Assembly (NCBI GenBank): GCA_046331705.1
Contig: JAXLQJ010000081.1
Coordinates: forward strand, 1-24,537
Source of the DNA: JADJOY01 sp046331705 [NCBI: bacterium]
GTDB taxonomy: Bacteria > JADJOY01
Reading direction: 5' to 3'
DNA length: 24,537 nt
In this document: one piece after another, positions 1 through 10,806 of the stretch
Layout of the letters: the number at the start of each line of letters is the position of its first letter
Position numbering within the stretch: position 1 is the stretch's first letter
The notes under the pieces: model-generated
The model's input: only the letters and a program-made list of their open reading frames with translations
Databases searched by the model: none
What the model was told of the DNA's origin: nothing
Translations under genes and position numbers: made by a program

Positions 1-2432
<2,432 letters not shown>

Positions 2433-2440
2433 CAGGTCGC

Positions 2441-2464
2441 CGCGCTCGCGCCCTCGCGAGCGCG
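2441..2464. terminator. Hairpin between convergent alaS and bamD
   Basis: A perfect 10-bp inverted repeat, CGCGCTCGCG / CGCGAGCGCG, encloses a 4-base loop (CCCT). It sits 8 bases after the alaS stop and 7 bases before the stop of the opposing gene, so it could end transcripts from both sides. There is no T-run on either strand, so it is either a U-less terminator or only a transcript-end hairpin. Confidence 0.5.
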
Positions 2465-2471
2465 CGGCGGC

Positions 2472-3410
2472 TCAGAAGTTCGGGCCGAGGAAACTCTCGG
2501 CGTCGTCGGTGTCTTCGGGATTCGGCGCGACGGGCTCGCCGGCCGCCGCCTCGGTCTTGAGCTCGGCGATCTCCGCGCGCAACGCGGCGATCTCCTGCGC
2601 TTCCGTCGAGGACGGGAACTCGCTCGCGAGGCGCTCGACGGCGGCGTCGGCTGCATCCCATTCGTGACGGTGGGCGTGAGCCCGCGCGGAGAGCACGAGT
2701 GCTTGCGGCTCCACACCCGTACCGCGGTATCGCGCCAGCAGCTCGTCGAGCCTGCCGATCGCCGCGCGATAGTCCTCGACGCGCACGTAGAAGCTCGCGA
2801 TGTAGAGCTCGTGGTCCGCCACGCGACGCAGGCTCTCCGCGAGGCGCTTGTCGACGAGGGTGCGCAGCGGATGCGTGGGAAAGCGCTGCGTGAACAGGCG
2901 AAACCGGTCGATCGCGACGCGCGCCGCCGTCTGATCGCGGTCGACGCTGTCCATGTCCGTGTAGCGACACATCGCTTCGTAGTAGAGCGCCCACGGAACC
3001 AGCTCGTGCGCCGGGTGCTGGCGGCGAAAATCCGCGAAGCTGACCTCGGCCTCGATGCGCTTGTCGCCGAAGTACTGCGCCAGCGCAATCCGGAACTCGG
3101 CTTCGACTGCGCGCGCGCTGTACGGATGCTCGGCGAGCACGCGCCCGAACGCCGTCACCGCTTCGCTGTAGTCGCCCTCGCGCAACAGCTCGACGCCGCG
3201 GTCGTACTTCTCTTCCGCCGTCCGCAGCACGGGAGACGGACGAAAGAACTCGCCAATGGCATCGAGGAATCCCCGCGAGTCCTCGGGCTCGCTCGCCGCT
3301 GGCGGCGTGGCGCTCGTCTGGGCATGTGCTGCGCTCAGCGGCAACGCTGCGCAGAGCGCGGCGCTGGCCACGACCAAACGGCGCAACCACGCCAGACCGG
3401 TGCGATTCAA
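2472..3410 (-). CDS. bamD: Outer membrane protein assembly factor BamD-like TPR protein
   Basis: Predicted periplasmic TPR protein of the BamD family, which in the BAM complex helps insert β-barrel proteins into the outer membrane. At 312 aa it is slightly longer than the usual ~245. TPR-like helices start near residue 63 (EEKYDRGVELLREGDYSEAV). The BamD landmarks DRDQT (157–161) and DHELYIASFY (199–208) are present. A short acidic tail follows a helix near 280–300. The N-terminus looks like a signal peptide ending AHA|Q at about residue 30. The only cysteine there (C20) is preceded by Leu, so there is no good lipobox, which is odd for BamD. The start is TTG at 3410; a second TTG at 3386 would give a shorter signal peptide beginning MRRLVV. 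Neither has a strong ribosome binding site. A TTGACT/TACGTT promoter lies about 60 bases upstream. A generic TPR protein is the alternative. Confidence 0.85.
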   Translation of the reverse strand: MNRTGLAWLRRLVVASAALCAALPLSAAHAQTSATPPAASEPEDSRGFLDAIGEFFRPSPVLRTAEEKYDRGVELLREGDYSEAVTAFGRVLAEHPYSARAVEAEFRIALAQYFGDKRIEAEVSFADFRRQHPAHELVPWALYYEAMCRYTDMDSVDRDQTAARVAIDRFRLFTQRFPTHPLRTLVDKRLAESLRRVADHELYIASFYVRVEDYRAAIGRLDELLARYRGTGVEPQALVLSARAHAHRHEWDAADAAVERLASEFPSSTEAQEIAALRAEIAELKTEAAAGEPVAPNPEDTDDAESFLGPNF

Positions 3411-3469
3411 AGCGCTGGACCGAGGATGTGTGGGAAGGAAGGGCCGAAAAAGGCGAGCGATCGGGCGCG

Positions 3470-3498
3470 AACGTAGCCCGCACCCCCCAGGGAGTCAA
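3470..3498 (-). promoter_or_regulatory. Candidate σ70-type promoter for bamD
   Basis: On the − strand TTGACT (3498–3493) is followed after 17 bases by TACGTT (3475–3470). The expected transcript start is about 50 bases before the TTG start at 3410. The spacing is ideal and the −10 has the TAnnTT form seen at other start regions of this window. Confidence 0.5.
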
Positions 3499-3553
3499 AC
3501 GTCGTCGGGGCGTGTCTCTCGCGCTCGCCGCGCGCCGCGTGCGCGCATTCGCC

Positions 3554-3582
3554 TTGACACCACCTAGGCCAATGCATAGTTT
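3554..3582 (+). promoter_or_regulatory. Candidate σ70-type promoter for the ABC/Gld operon
   Basis: A perfect TTGACA (3554–3559) is followed after 17 bases by TAGTTT (3577–3582). It lies in a locally AT-richer stretch and points at the ABC ATPase gene, giving a leader of about 170 bases. Confidence 0.55.
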
Positions 3583-3761
3583 CCCGCCCCGTTTCGGCGG
3601 TGACGATTTCGCTCTCGTGACCGAATATTCGATGTCGGCGCTTCGTCTGAAGGCGCGATGCTGAGCGGCACGCGCGGCTCGAGAGCCCGCGGACGCCGAT
3701 TCGTTCCCGGCTCACCAGGACTCTCGGGGTCTCGCGTGGGCCGGCGCTCGGGTAAGGCGAC

Positions 3762-4493
3762 ATGATAGAGGTCGACAACCTCGTCAAGAAATACGGTGAT
3801 CTGTACGCGCTCCACGGCGTGTCGTTCCGCGTCGAGGCGGGCGAAGTCGTGGGCTTCCTGGGGCCGAACGGCGCCGGCAAGACCACCACGATGCGCGTGA
3901 TCACGGGATTCATGCCGCCCACCAGCGGCACCGTGCGCGTGTCCGGCCACGACGTGCTGGACGACGCCATCGAAGCGCGGCGTCAGATCGGCTACCTGCC
4001 GGAGACGCCGCCGCTCTACAACGATCTCACGGTCCTCGCGTATCTCGGGTTCGTCGCCAAGATCAAGGGCGTGCCGAGCACCGCGCGGCGCGAGCGAATC
4101 GATCACGCGCTCGAGTCGTGCGGGCTCACGACCGTTCGGCAGCGGGTGATCGGCACGCTTTCGAAAGGTTTTCGGCAGCGCGTCGGAATCGCTCAGGCCT
4201 TGGTGCACGATCCCAAGGTGCTCATCCTCGACGAGCCCACGGTCGGTCTCGATCCCCATCAGATCATCGAGATCCGCAACCTCATCGCGTCGCTCGCGGG
4301 TCAACGGACCATCGTGCTCTCCACCCACATCCTCCCCGAGGTGGCGCAACTCTGCCGTCGAGTGATCATCGTCAACGCAGGGCGGATCGTGGCCGATACA
4401 CCGATCACCAAGATCCCGGACGGCACGAGCCTCGAGGAATTCTTCATCAAGACCACGTCCGCCGACGTGGCGCAGCAAGCGGTCGCGACCTGA
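3762..4493 (+). CDS. ABC transporter ATP-binding protein (Gld-type, ABC-2 family)
   Basis: ATPase subunit that should power the permease encoded just downstream. All nucleotide-binding motifs are present: Walker A GPNGAGKT (34–41), signature LSKGF (133–137) in place of LSGGQ, Walker B VLILDEP (153–159), D-loop GLDP and H-loop His189. The Q-loop position reads GYLPET, as is common in GldA/NatA-like ATPases. At 243 aa it has only a short tail after the core domain, compared with ~300 in GldA proteins. The ATG at 3762 is preceded by a weak TAAGG. First gene of a four-gene operon; the next gene starts 46 bases after its stop. GldA of Bacteroidetes is involved in gliding, but ATPases of this type are widespread, so motility should not be assumed. 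The substrate is unknown. Confidence 0.92.
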   Translation: MIEVDNLVKKYGDLYALHGVSFRVEAGEVVGFLGPNGAGKTTTMRVITGFMPPTSGTVRVSGHDVLDDAIEARRQIGYLPETPPLYNDLTVLAYLGFVAKIKGVPSTARRERIDHALESCGLTTVRQRVIGTLSKGFRQRVGIAQALVHDPKVLILDEPTVGLDPHQIIEIRNLIASLAGQRTIVLSTHILPEVAQLCRRVIIVNAGRIVADTPITKIPDGTSLEEFFIKTTSADVAQQAVAT

Positions 4494-4539
4494 GCTCGTC
4501 CCCGAGCTTCGTCACGCGCCGCGGCTTCGGAGCCCTTTC

Positions 4540-5313
4540 ATGCGGAACGTTCTCGCGATCGTCGAGAAGGAGCTGCGCACGTATTTCGTGTCGCCCGTCG
4601 CGTACGTGGTGATGACCTGCTTCCTGCTGCTCGCGGGCTGGTTCTTCTTCAACTTGCTGACGCAGCTTCAGCAATACATCCAGATGGCGCAGAGCTTCCA
4701 GCGCTTCGACATGCTCGAGCAGCTGAGCATCTCGAACGCGGTGGTGGTGCCGCTGGTCGGGAACCTGGCGATCATCCTCATGTTCATCGTCCCGATCGTG
4801 ACGATGCGAGCGCTCGCCGAGGAGAAGAAGCTCCGCACCGACGAGCTGCTGCTCACCAGCCCGTTGACCATGGGCGAGATCATCGCCGGCAAGTTCCTGG
4901 GATCGTGGGCGTTCATGGTGCTCGGAATCGTGGGCACGCTCATCTATCCGTACCTGCTGTTCCACTACTCGAACCCGGACCCCGGACCGATCGTCGGTGG
5001 TTACCTCGCGATCCTGTTCATCACCACCGCGTTCGTCGCCGTCGGGCTCTTCGCTTCGAGCCTGACGGAATCGCAGGCCGTTGCCGCGGTCGTGGCGATC
5101 GTCATCAACCTCGGGCTCTTCGTCATCGGTTGGCCGGCACAGTCCGTGTCGGGCGTGCTTGGCAAGGTGCTCGAAAACGTTTCGCTGCAATCGCATTTCG
5201 AATCACTGGCCAAGGGCGTGATCGAGACCAAGGACCTCTGCTACTTCGCGACCCTGGTGGCGGTGTTCGTGTTCCTCGCGAAACGCAGCCTCGAGTCGAC
5301 GCGCTATCGGTGA
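4540..5313 (+). CDS. ABC-2 type permease (GldF-like)
   Basis: Membrane subunit of the ABC system, 257 aa. Six hydrophobic segments are visible at about residues 18–40, 70–89, 118–141, 151–175, 179–199 and 233–249, the usual layout of ABC-2 permeases. A conserved cytoplasmic stretch, MRALAEEKKLRTDELLLTSP (about 89–108), between segments 2 and 3 is typical of the GldF/NosY-like group and probably contacts the ATPase. The ATG at 4540 has GGAG seven bases upstream. The stop overlaps a possible GTG start of the next gene (GTGA at 5310–5313), so translation is probably coupled. The family assignment is firm; the cargo is unknown. Confidence 0.92.
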   Translation: MRNVLAIVEKELRTYFVSPVAYVVMTCFLLLAGWFFFNLLTQLQQYIQMAQSFQRFDMLEQLSISNAVVVPLVGNLAIILMFIVPIVTMRALAEEKKLRTDELLLTSPLTMGEIIAGKFLGSWAFMVLGIVGTLIYPYLLFHYSNPDPGPIVGGYLAILFITTAFVAVGLFASSLTESQAVAAVVAIVINLGLFVIGWPAQSVSGVLGKVLENVSLQSHFESLAKGVIETKDLCYFATLVAVFVFLAKRSLESTRYR

Positions 5314-5318
5314 GCACG

Positions 5319-7046
5319 ATGAATCCGAACGAATCGCGAAAGCTCGCCCGCATCGCGGGCCTTTGCTCGCTCGTCCTGCTGGTGTTCGGGATCGCGCCGG
5401 TCGTGTTCGGCCTGCCGATCAGCCTCACGCGCGCGCCGCTGCTGGCGCTCTTCATCGTCACCAACCTGGTGGGCGGCATCGGCTTGCTGATCGCCTCCAT
5501 CGTCTGGAACCTGGACGGCCTGCGAACCTTGGTCACGGCGCGCTCGAGCCGCATGGCGTCGAACGCGGCCGTCTACTCGGCTGCGGTCGTCGGCATCCTC
5601 GTGCTCGTGAACGTGCTGGCCACCCGGCACAGCCACAAGTGGGACCTCACGGAAAGCAAGCTCTTCACGCTCGCGCCGCAGAGCCAGAAGGTTCTCGACG
5701 GGCTCGCGAACGAGGTCGTGCTGCGCGCCTTCTGGCGGAAGCCCGAGCAAGACCAGGTCAAGGATCTGCTGGCCAACTACGAGCGCGCGTCGAAGAAGGT
5801 GAAGGTCCTCTTCGTCGATCCGGTGGAGGATCCGGCGGCGGCCAAGCAATTCGAGATCACGCAGGAGCGAACGCTCCACATCCAGTCCGGTACGGATCAG
5901 GTGCGGATCACGGAGCCGACCGAAGAGAAGATCACCAACGGCATCATCAAGGTGAGCGGCGGCGAGGCCAAGACCATCTACGTGCTCAAGGGCCACGGCG
6001 AGCCCGAGCTCGAGGACGTCGCGGCTCCGCACGGGTACGGCTACCTGAAGAAGGCGCTCGAGGACGAGCACTACAAGGTGCAGGACCTGCTGCTGATGAC
6101 GAAGGGCGAGGTGCCGGCGGACGCGTCGCTGGTGATCGCGGCTCCGACCCGGCCGCTGCTCGACGTCGAGATCCAGGCCCTCGAGCGCTACCTCGATCGC
6201 GGTGGACGGCTGTTCGCGTTGCTCGAGCCGAAGTGGGACGAGAGCAGTCACCAGATCGTGCACACGGGCCTCGAGGAGATGCTCAAGAAGCGCGGCATCA
6301 ACGTGAACGACAACCTGGTGCTCGACGTCGAGCTGCAGCTCTTCGCCGGCCCCAAGATCGGCGCGGCGCCGGGCGCGGAGAGCTACGGCACCCATCCGAT
6401 CACCGAGAACATGAAGGAAGTGACGTTCTACGGCGACTTCGTACGCGAGGTGCGGCCCAACCCCGACACGCCGGGTGCGACGCTGACCACGCTGGTTCGC
6501 ACCAGCGCCAACTCCTGGGCGGAAAGCGACGTCGCGGGCGTGTTCGAGCGCGGCGCGGCGGGACGCGACGCAGCGGACCTCACCGGTCCGATCTCGATCG
6601 CCACGGCCTACGAGCGAAAGACGCCCGCCGAGGCCAAGAAAGACGCCGCGGACGGCGCCTCCGACCCGGCCGACGCGGCGAAAGCGGGTGCGGAGGGCGC
6701 GGCGAAGTCGGCGAAGAGCGACGGCGACAAGAGCGGTGAGGACTCCGCGGACTCGAAGTCGAAGGACATCCTCACGCGCATCGTCGCCTTCGGAGACGCG
6801 GACTGGGTGGACAACGGCCAGATCACGCGTTTCGCCCCGAACCAGGACCTCGCCCTCAACGCCGTCGGCTGGTTGGTCGACCGCGGCGATCTCATCTCGA
6901 TCCGGCCGAAGAAGTCGAAGGTGGCGCAGCTCGCGCTCACGCCCGCCCAGACGCAGGCGATCTTCGTGGCTTCGGTCTTCCTCCTTCCCGAGCTCTTGCT
7001 GCTGGCCGGTCTCGCGGTGTGGCAGAGCCGCAAGTGGACGGTGTGA
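5319..7046 (+). CDS. GldG-like ABC-system auxiliary protein
   Basis: A 575-aa protein matching the GldG/'ABC-type uncharacterised transport system' family usually encoded next to GldA/GldF-like subunits. Three hydrophobic segments lie near the N-terminus (about 12–33, 39–63 and 80–100). They are followed by the family hallmark WDLTESKLFTLAPQSQKVL, a large predicted extracytoplasmic domain, and one C-terminal segment near 552–570 ending WQSRKWTV. Residues about 430–482 form a low-complexity Ala/Lys/Asp/Ser-rich insert, probably disordered. ATG 5319 gives a natural start; an in-frame GTG at 5310 overlapping the permease stop would add three residues. The stop overlaps the start of the next gene. 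It may shape or gate the ABC complex, but its biochemical role is not established. Confidence 0.88.
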   Translation: MNPNESRKLARIAGLCSLVLLVFGIAPVVFGLPISLTRAPLLALFIVTNLVGGIGLLIASIVWNLDGLRTLVTARSSRMASNAAVYSAAVVGILVLVNVLATRHSHKWDLTESKLFTLAPQSQKVLDGLANEVVLRAFWRKPEQDQVKDLLANYERASKKVKVLFVDPVEDPAAAKQFEITQERTLHIQSGTDQVRITEPTEEKITNGIIKVSGGEAKTIYVLKGHGEPELEDVAAPHGYGYLKKALEDEHYKVQDLLLMTKGEVPADASLVIAAPTRPLLDVEIQALERYLDRGGRLFALLEPKWDESSHQIVHTGLEEMLKKRGINVNDNLVLDVELQLFAGPKIGAAPGAESYGTHPITENMKEVTFYGDFVREVRPNPDTPGATLTTLVRTSANSWAESDVAGVFERGAAGRDAADLTGPISIATAYERKTPAEAKKDAADGASDPADAAKAGAEGAAKSAKSDGDKSGEDSADSKSKDILTRIVAFGDADWVDNGQITRFAPNQDLALNAVGWLVDRGDLISIRPKKSKVAQLALTPAQTQAIFVASVFLLPELLLLAGLAVWQSRKWTV

Positions 7047-8611
7047 AAGCGCGCCAATCCATCTTCATGGCGGTGATGTTCGCCGCGCTCTTGGGCGGTG
7101 TCTGGTACTTCGAGCTGCGCGAGGGAGCGGACTCGGCCAAGCCGAAGGCCGCCGCGGGAGCCCCCGCAGAGCCGGAAGAGCACACCGTCTTCGACGACGT
7201 CGACTGGGAGAAGCTCGCGCGGATCGAGCTGGTGAGCCCCGCGCAGGTCGGCGCGATCGTCGTCGAGCGCAACGTCGCGGGAGAGGATCGCGTGTGGCGT
7301 ATCGTGGCGCCGCTCTCCACCGAGGCCGACTCGAGCGCGATCGACACGTTCGTCGGCACGCTCAAGAACCTGAAGGCCGAGACGGTCGTGGCGGATCCCA
7401 GCAAGGACCTGGCTCCGTTCGGGCTCGCCGCGCCGAGCACCCAGGTCAAGCTCGTCTTCGCCCTCGGCGGGCGAGCCAAGACGGAGCGGATGCTCTTCGC
7501 CGGCGACAAGGCACCGGTGGGATACAAGGCGTACTTCAAGCGCGGCGATCGCCCCGACATCCTCTTGACCGGCGCCTACACCAAGACCGCGCTCGAGAAG
7601 AAGGTCTTCGACCTGCGCGACAAGAGCCTGCTCACGGCGGAGAAGGCGGCCGTGCGAAAGCTCGAGCTCGTGAGCGCGGCAGGTGACGTAACGCTGGTCG
7701 AGTCGGGCGGTGGCTGGTCGCTCGAGGCGCCGGCCAAGGCGAGGGCGGCGAGCGCCGAGGTGGACAAGATCCTCTCCTCGCTCACGGGATTGCGCGCGGT
7801 GGACGTGGCCACCGAGGACGCCGGGGACGGACGCGCATACGGGCTCGACCAGCCGTCGATTCGCGCCGTCGTGACGACCGGCGAGGGCGACGCGGCCACC
7901 CGTCACGAGCTCGCGTTCGGGACCGTGGACGAAGCCCAGAAGAGGGTCTACGTCCGGGACATGGCGCGCAAGCCCGTCTTCCTGGTGTCGAGCTACTCGA
8001 TCGAGGGGCTCAAGAAGTCGGCAGGCGACCTGCGTGACAAGAAGGTGCTGGGCTTCGACAAGGACGCGGTCGCGAGGATCGAGATCCACGCACCCGGCGG
8101 CGCGCTCGCGCTGGCACGGAAGGCGGACGCATCCGCTGCACCCGCCAAGAACGACAAGGCCGAGCCCGGCGAGAAGGCCGATCACGGGAAATGGGTCGTC
8201 GAGACGCCGAGCAGCGCGGATGCGGATCAAGCCAACGTGAATCAGATGTTGATCACGCTGGCGGGGCTCGAGGCGAAGCAGTTCCTCGACGGCGATCTGC
8301 GGCCGCTGCCCGTGGACAGCGGGCTCGAGGAGCCCGAGCTCTCGGTGCGGTTGCTCGGCGACGGCGCCAAGGAGCTGGGCACGCTCGACGTCGGCAGCGC
8401 GGTGCCTGGCACCGGCTCGGCCGGGGGCGAGGGCGTGGCGGCCACGCCGCCCGACCGCTACGTGCGGATCGGCGGCTACGACACCGTGTTCGTGGTCGGC
8501 GGGCGATTCCTCGACGACGTGCCCCGCCGGGCGGACGACCTGACCAAGAAGAAAGCGGAGACCGAGGCCGCCCCGAGCGCCAATCCGGTGCCCTCGGCGC
8601 CCGCCGAGTGA
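7043..8611 (+). CDS. DUF4340 domain-containing protein
   Basis: A protein of about 522 aa with one N-terminal membrane segment (SIFMAVMFAALLGGVWYF) and a long soluble part, probably outside the cytoplasm. It resembles the DUF4340 family: repeated modules of the form 'W..I.L.....V.L.R....WRI..P....AD...ID..L..L..L', first at about residues 50–115 and again near 200–260. A charged Ala/Lys/Glu-rich insert lies near residues 357–382. The start is taken as GTG 7043, which overlaps the upstream stop as GTGTGA; GTG at 7034 or 7019 would add 3 or 8 residues. Last gene of the ABC/Gld operon, where DUF4340 genes are often found. Function unknown; membership of the same complex as the GldG-like protein is inferred from the overlap and shared topology. 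Confidence 0.85.
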   Translation: MKARQSIFMAVMFAALLGGVWYFELREGADSAKPKAAAGAPAEPEEHTVFDDVDWEKLARIELVSPAQVGAIVVERNVAGEDRVWRIVAPLSTEADSSAIDTFVGTLKNLKAETVVADPSKDLAPFGLAAPSTQVKLVFALGGRAKTERMLFAGDKAPVGYKAYFKRGDRPDILLTGAYTKTALEKKVFDLRDKSLLTAEKAAVRKLELVSAAGDVTLVESGGGWSLEAPAKARAASAEVDKILSSLTGLRAVDVATEDAGDGRAYGLDQPSIRAVVTTGEGDAATRHELAFGTVDEAQKRVYVRDMARKPVFLVSSYSIEGLKKSAGDLRDKKVLGFDKDAVARIEIHAPGGALALARKADASAAPAKNDKAEPGEKADHGKWVVETPSSADADQANVNQMLITLAGLEAKQFLDGDLRPLPVDSGLEEPELSVRLLGDGAKELGTLDVGSAVPGTGSAGGEGVAATPPDRYVRIGGYDTVFVVGGRFLDDVPRRADDLTKKKAETEAAPSANPVPSAPAE

Positions 8612-8726
8612 CGCGGCGATCGCCGCTCGCTGCGTCGTCCGCGAAGCCGACGCGCTCGCCCGCGGGGTGACCCGTAGCTTCGCGCGAAGTTCTCGATCTC
8701 ATTCTGAAATCGTGTTGGCTCGGATC

Positions 8727-8754
8727 TTGACTCCGGGTCGACCGTGATTAGGTT
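8727..8754 (+). promoter_or_regulatory. Candidate σ70-type promoter for dnaK
   Basis: TTGACT (8727–8732) is followed after 16 bases by TAGGTT (8749–8754), about 85 bases before the dnaK ATG. No CIRCE inverted repeat is visible between 8612 and 8840, so HrcA control is not indicated. The rest of this 229-bp gap holds short palindromes (8613–8626, 8678–8689) that could be weak transcript ends for the upstream operon. Confidence 0.45.
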
Positions 8755-8840
8755 ACGCCCGCGTTCGAACCGCGCGGCGTGCGAGCGAGTCTCGCGCCCG
8801 TGCTCGATCCGAGCGGTGAGGCCGCTCGCGGAGAAGCGTC

Positions 8841-10748
8841 ATGGGAAAGATCATCGGCATCGACCTCGGCACGACGAACAGTGTCGTGGCCGTCATGGAA
8901 GGTGGCGATCCAATCGTGATCGCGAACGAAGAGGGCGGCCGGACCACGCCGTCGGTCGTCGGCTTCGCCGGCGAGGGAGATCGCCTGGTGGGGCAGGTGG
9001 CCAAGCGCCAGGCCATCACCAACCCGGAGAACACGATCTACTCGATCAAGCGCTTCATGGGCCGTCGCTTCAGCGAGGTCGGTGAAGAGATCAAGATGGT
9101 GCCCTACCGAATCGTCGAGGCGAAGAACGGCGACGCGCGCGTCTCGATCAGCGGCAAGGAGTACTCGCCGCCCGAGGTGTCGGCGATGATCCTCGGCAAG
9201 CTCAAGCGAGCGGCCGAGGCGTACCTGGGGCAGAAGGTCACCGAGGCGGTGATCACCGTTCCGGCCTACTTCAACGACAGCCAGCGGCAGGCCACCAAGG
9301 ATGCCGGGACCATCGCCGGTCTCGACGTGAAGCGCATCATCAACGAGCCGACCGCGGCGGCCTTGGCGTACGGCCTCGACAAGAAGAAGGACGAGGTCAT
9401 CGCGGTCTACGACTTCGGCGGCGGCACCTTCGACATCTCGATCCTCGAGGTGGGCGACAACGTCGTCGAGGTCAAGGCGACCAACGGCGACACCCACCTG
9501 GGCGGCGACAACATCGACCAGCGCATCATGGAATGGCTGATCGCCGAGTTCCGCAAGGACCAGGGGATCGATCTCTCGAAGGACAAGATGGCCTTGCAGC
9601 GCCTGCGCGAGGGCGCTGAGAAGGCGAAGATCGAGCTCTCCTCCACGAGCGAGACCGACATCAACCTGCCGTTCATCACCGCCGATGCTTCGGGTCCCAA
9701 GCACCTGAACCTGAAGCTCAGCCGCTCGAAGTTCGAGCAGCTCATTCACGAGATCGTCGAGCGCACGGCCGGTCCGTGCAAGCAGGCGCTCGCCGATGCC
9801 GGCCTCAAGCCCTCGGAGATCGACGAAGTGGTGCTCGTCGGCGGCTCGACGCGCATCCCGAAGGTGCAGCAGCTCGTCCGCGATCTCTTCGGTCGCGAGC
9901 CCCACAAGGGCGTGAATCCGGACGAGGTCGTCGCCCTCGGCGCGGCGGTGCAGGCCGGCGTGCTCGGCGGCGAGGTCAAGGACGTGCTGTTGCTGGACGT
10001 CACGCCGCTTTCGCTCGGCATCGAGACGCTGGGCGGAGTCATGACGCGCCTGATCGAGCGCAACACCACCATCCCCACCCGCAAGAGCGAGATCTTCTCG
10101 ACGGCCGCCGACAGCCAGCCCAGTGTGGAGATCCACGTGCTCCAGGGCGAGCGCGAGATGGCACGCGACAATCGCACGCTCGGCAAGTTCCACCTGGTCG
10201 GGATCCCGCCCGCGCCGCGCGGCGTGCCGCAGATCGAGGTCACGTTCGACATCGATGCGAACGGCATCCTGAACGTGTCCGCGAAGGACATGGGCACGTC
10301 GAAGGAGCAGAAGATCACGATCACCTCGTCGAGCGGCCTCAACAAGGACGACATCGACAAGATGGTGAAGGATGCCGAATCGCACGCCAGCGAGGACCAC
10401 GCGAAGCGGGCGAAGGTGGACGCGCGCAACCAGCTCGACAGCTTGATCTACGGCACCAAGCGCAACCTCGACGAGCACAAGGACAAGCTCGCCGAGGAAG
10501 ATCGCAAGCCCCTCGACGAGGCGATCTCGAAGGCGGAGGAAGCGCTCGGTTCCGACGACACCGATCGGATGAAGGCCGCGACCGACGAGCTGCAGCGAGC
10601 CAGCCACAAGCTCGCCGAGGCGATCTACCGCAAGGCGAGCGGCCCGACGGGCGGCGGGGGCGAAGGTTCCGGCGGCGCGGGTGGCGCCACGGGTGGCGAC
10701 GGAAACGTCGTGGATGCCGAGTTCGAGGACGTCAGCGGCTCGCGCTGA
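8841..10748 (+). CDS. dnaK: Chaperone protein DnaK (Hsp70)
   Basis: ATP-dependent Hsp70 chaperone that binds unfolded protein segments, working with DnaJ and GrpE in the cytoplasm. At 635 aa it has the normal length. The ATPase domain shows the phosphate loop [10 protein letters not shown] (5–14), the [15 protein letters not shown] segment and the second phosphate motif [10 protein letters not shown]. The linker [19 protein letters not shown] leads into the substrate-binding domain, and a helical lid ends in a Gly-rich tail closing with [12 protein letters not shown] 8841 has GGAG seven bases upstream. grpE and dnaJ are not adjacent. The next gene, 58 bases on, encodes a DUF1844 protein and is probably cotranscribed. 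Identification is certain. Confidence 0.98.
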   Translation: MGKIIGIDLGTTNSVVAVMEGGDPIVIANEEGGRTTPSVVGFAGEGDRLVGQVAKRQAITNPENTIYSIKRFMGRRFSEVGEEIKMVPYRIVEAKNGDARVSISGKEYSPPEVSAMILGKLKRAAEAYLGQKVTEAVITVPAYFNDSQRQATKDAGTIAGLDVKRIINEPTAAALAYGLDKKKDEVIAVYDFGGGTFDISILEVGDNVVEVKATNGDTHLGGDNIDQRIMEWLIAEFRKDQGIDLSKDKMALQRLREGAEKAKIELSSTSETDINLPFITADASGPKHLNLKLSRSKFEQLIHEIVERTAGPCKQALADAGLKPSEIDEVVLVGGSTRIPKVQQLVRDLFGREPHKGVNPDEVVALGAAVQAGVLGGEVKDVLLLDVTPLSLGIETLGGVMTRLIERNTTIPTRKSEIFSTAADSQPSVEIHVLQGEREMARDNRTLGKFHLVGIPPAPRGVPQIEVTFDIDANGILNVSAKDMGTSKEQKITITSSSGLNKDDIDKMVKDAESHASEDHAKRAKVDARNQLDSLIYGTKRNLDEHKDKLAEEDRKPLDEAISKAEEALGSDDTDRMKAATDELQRASHKLAEAIYRKASGPTGGGGEGSGGAGGATGGDGNVVDAEFEDVSGSR

Positions 10749-10806
10749 GGCGCGAATCGGCCCGTTCGCGGATCGTGCTGAACTCGAGATCGAGAGGTAG
10801 GGGCGT

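Larger units (their letters stand above)
3411..3761. other. Divergent intergenic region with two promoters
   Basis: This 351-bp gap separates the − strand bamD-like gene from the + strand ABC operon. It holds a − strand promoter candidate (3470–3498), a + strand promoter candidate (3554–3582) and a short AT-rich patch with the perfect palindrome CGAATATTCG (3622–3631). The last ~170 bases would be a leader of the ABC operon. No credible protein or RNA gene was seen; ORFs reading through it look like shadows. Confidence 0.6.

Noticed and set aside
4905-5318. Long N-terminal extension of the GldG-like frame
   Set aside because: The frame is open over the permease gene but its Arg/His-rich translation is a shadow; the membrane-protein sequence starts at 5319 (or 5310).
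8613-8689. Short palindromes GCGGCGATCGCCGC and CTTCGCGCGAAG as a terminator
   Set aside because: Stems of only 4–5 bp once a loop is allowed, and no T-run; too weak to call, although a transcript end is expected here.
8612-8840. CIRCE or heat-shock sigma site before dnaK
   Set aside because: I looked for the TTAGCACTC/GAGTGCTAA inverted repeat and for a σ32-like pair and found neither here nor before clpB.
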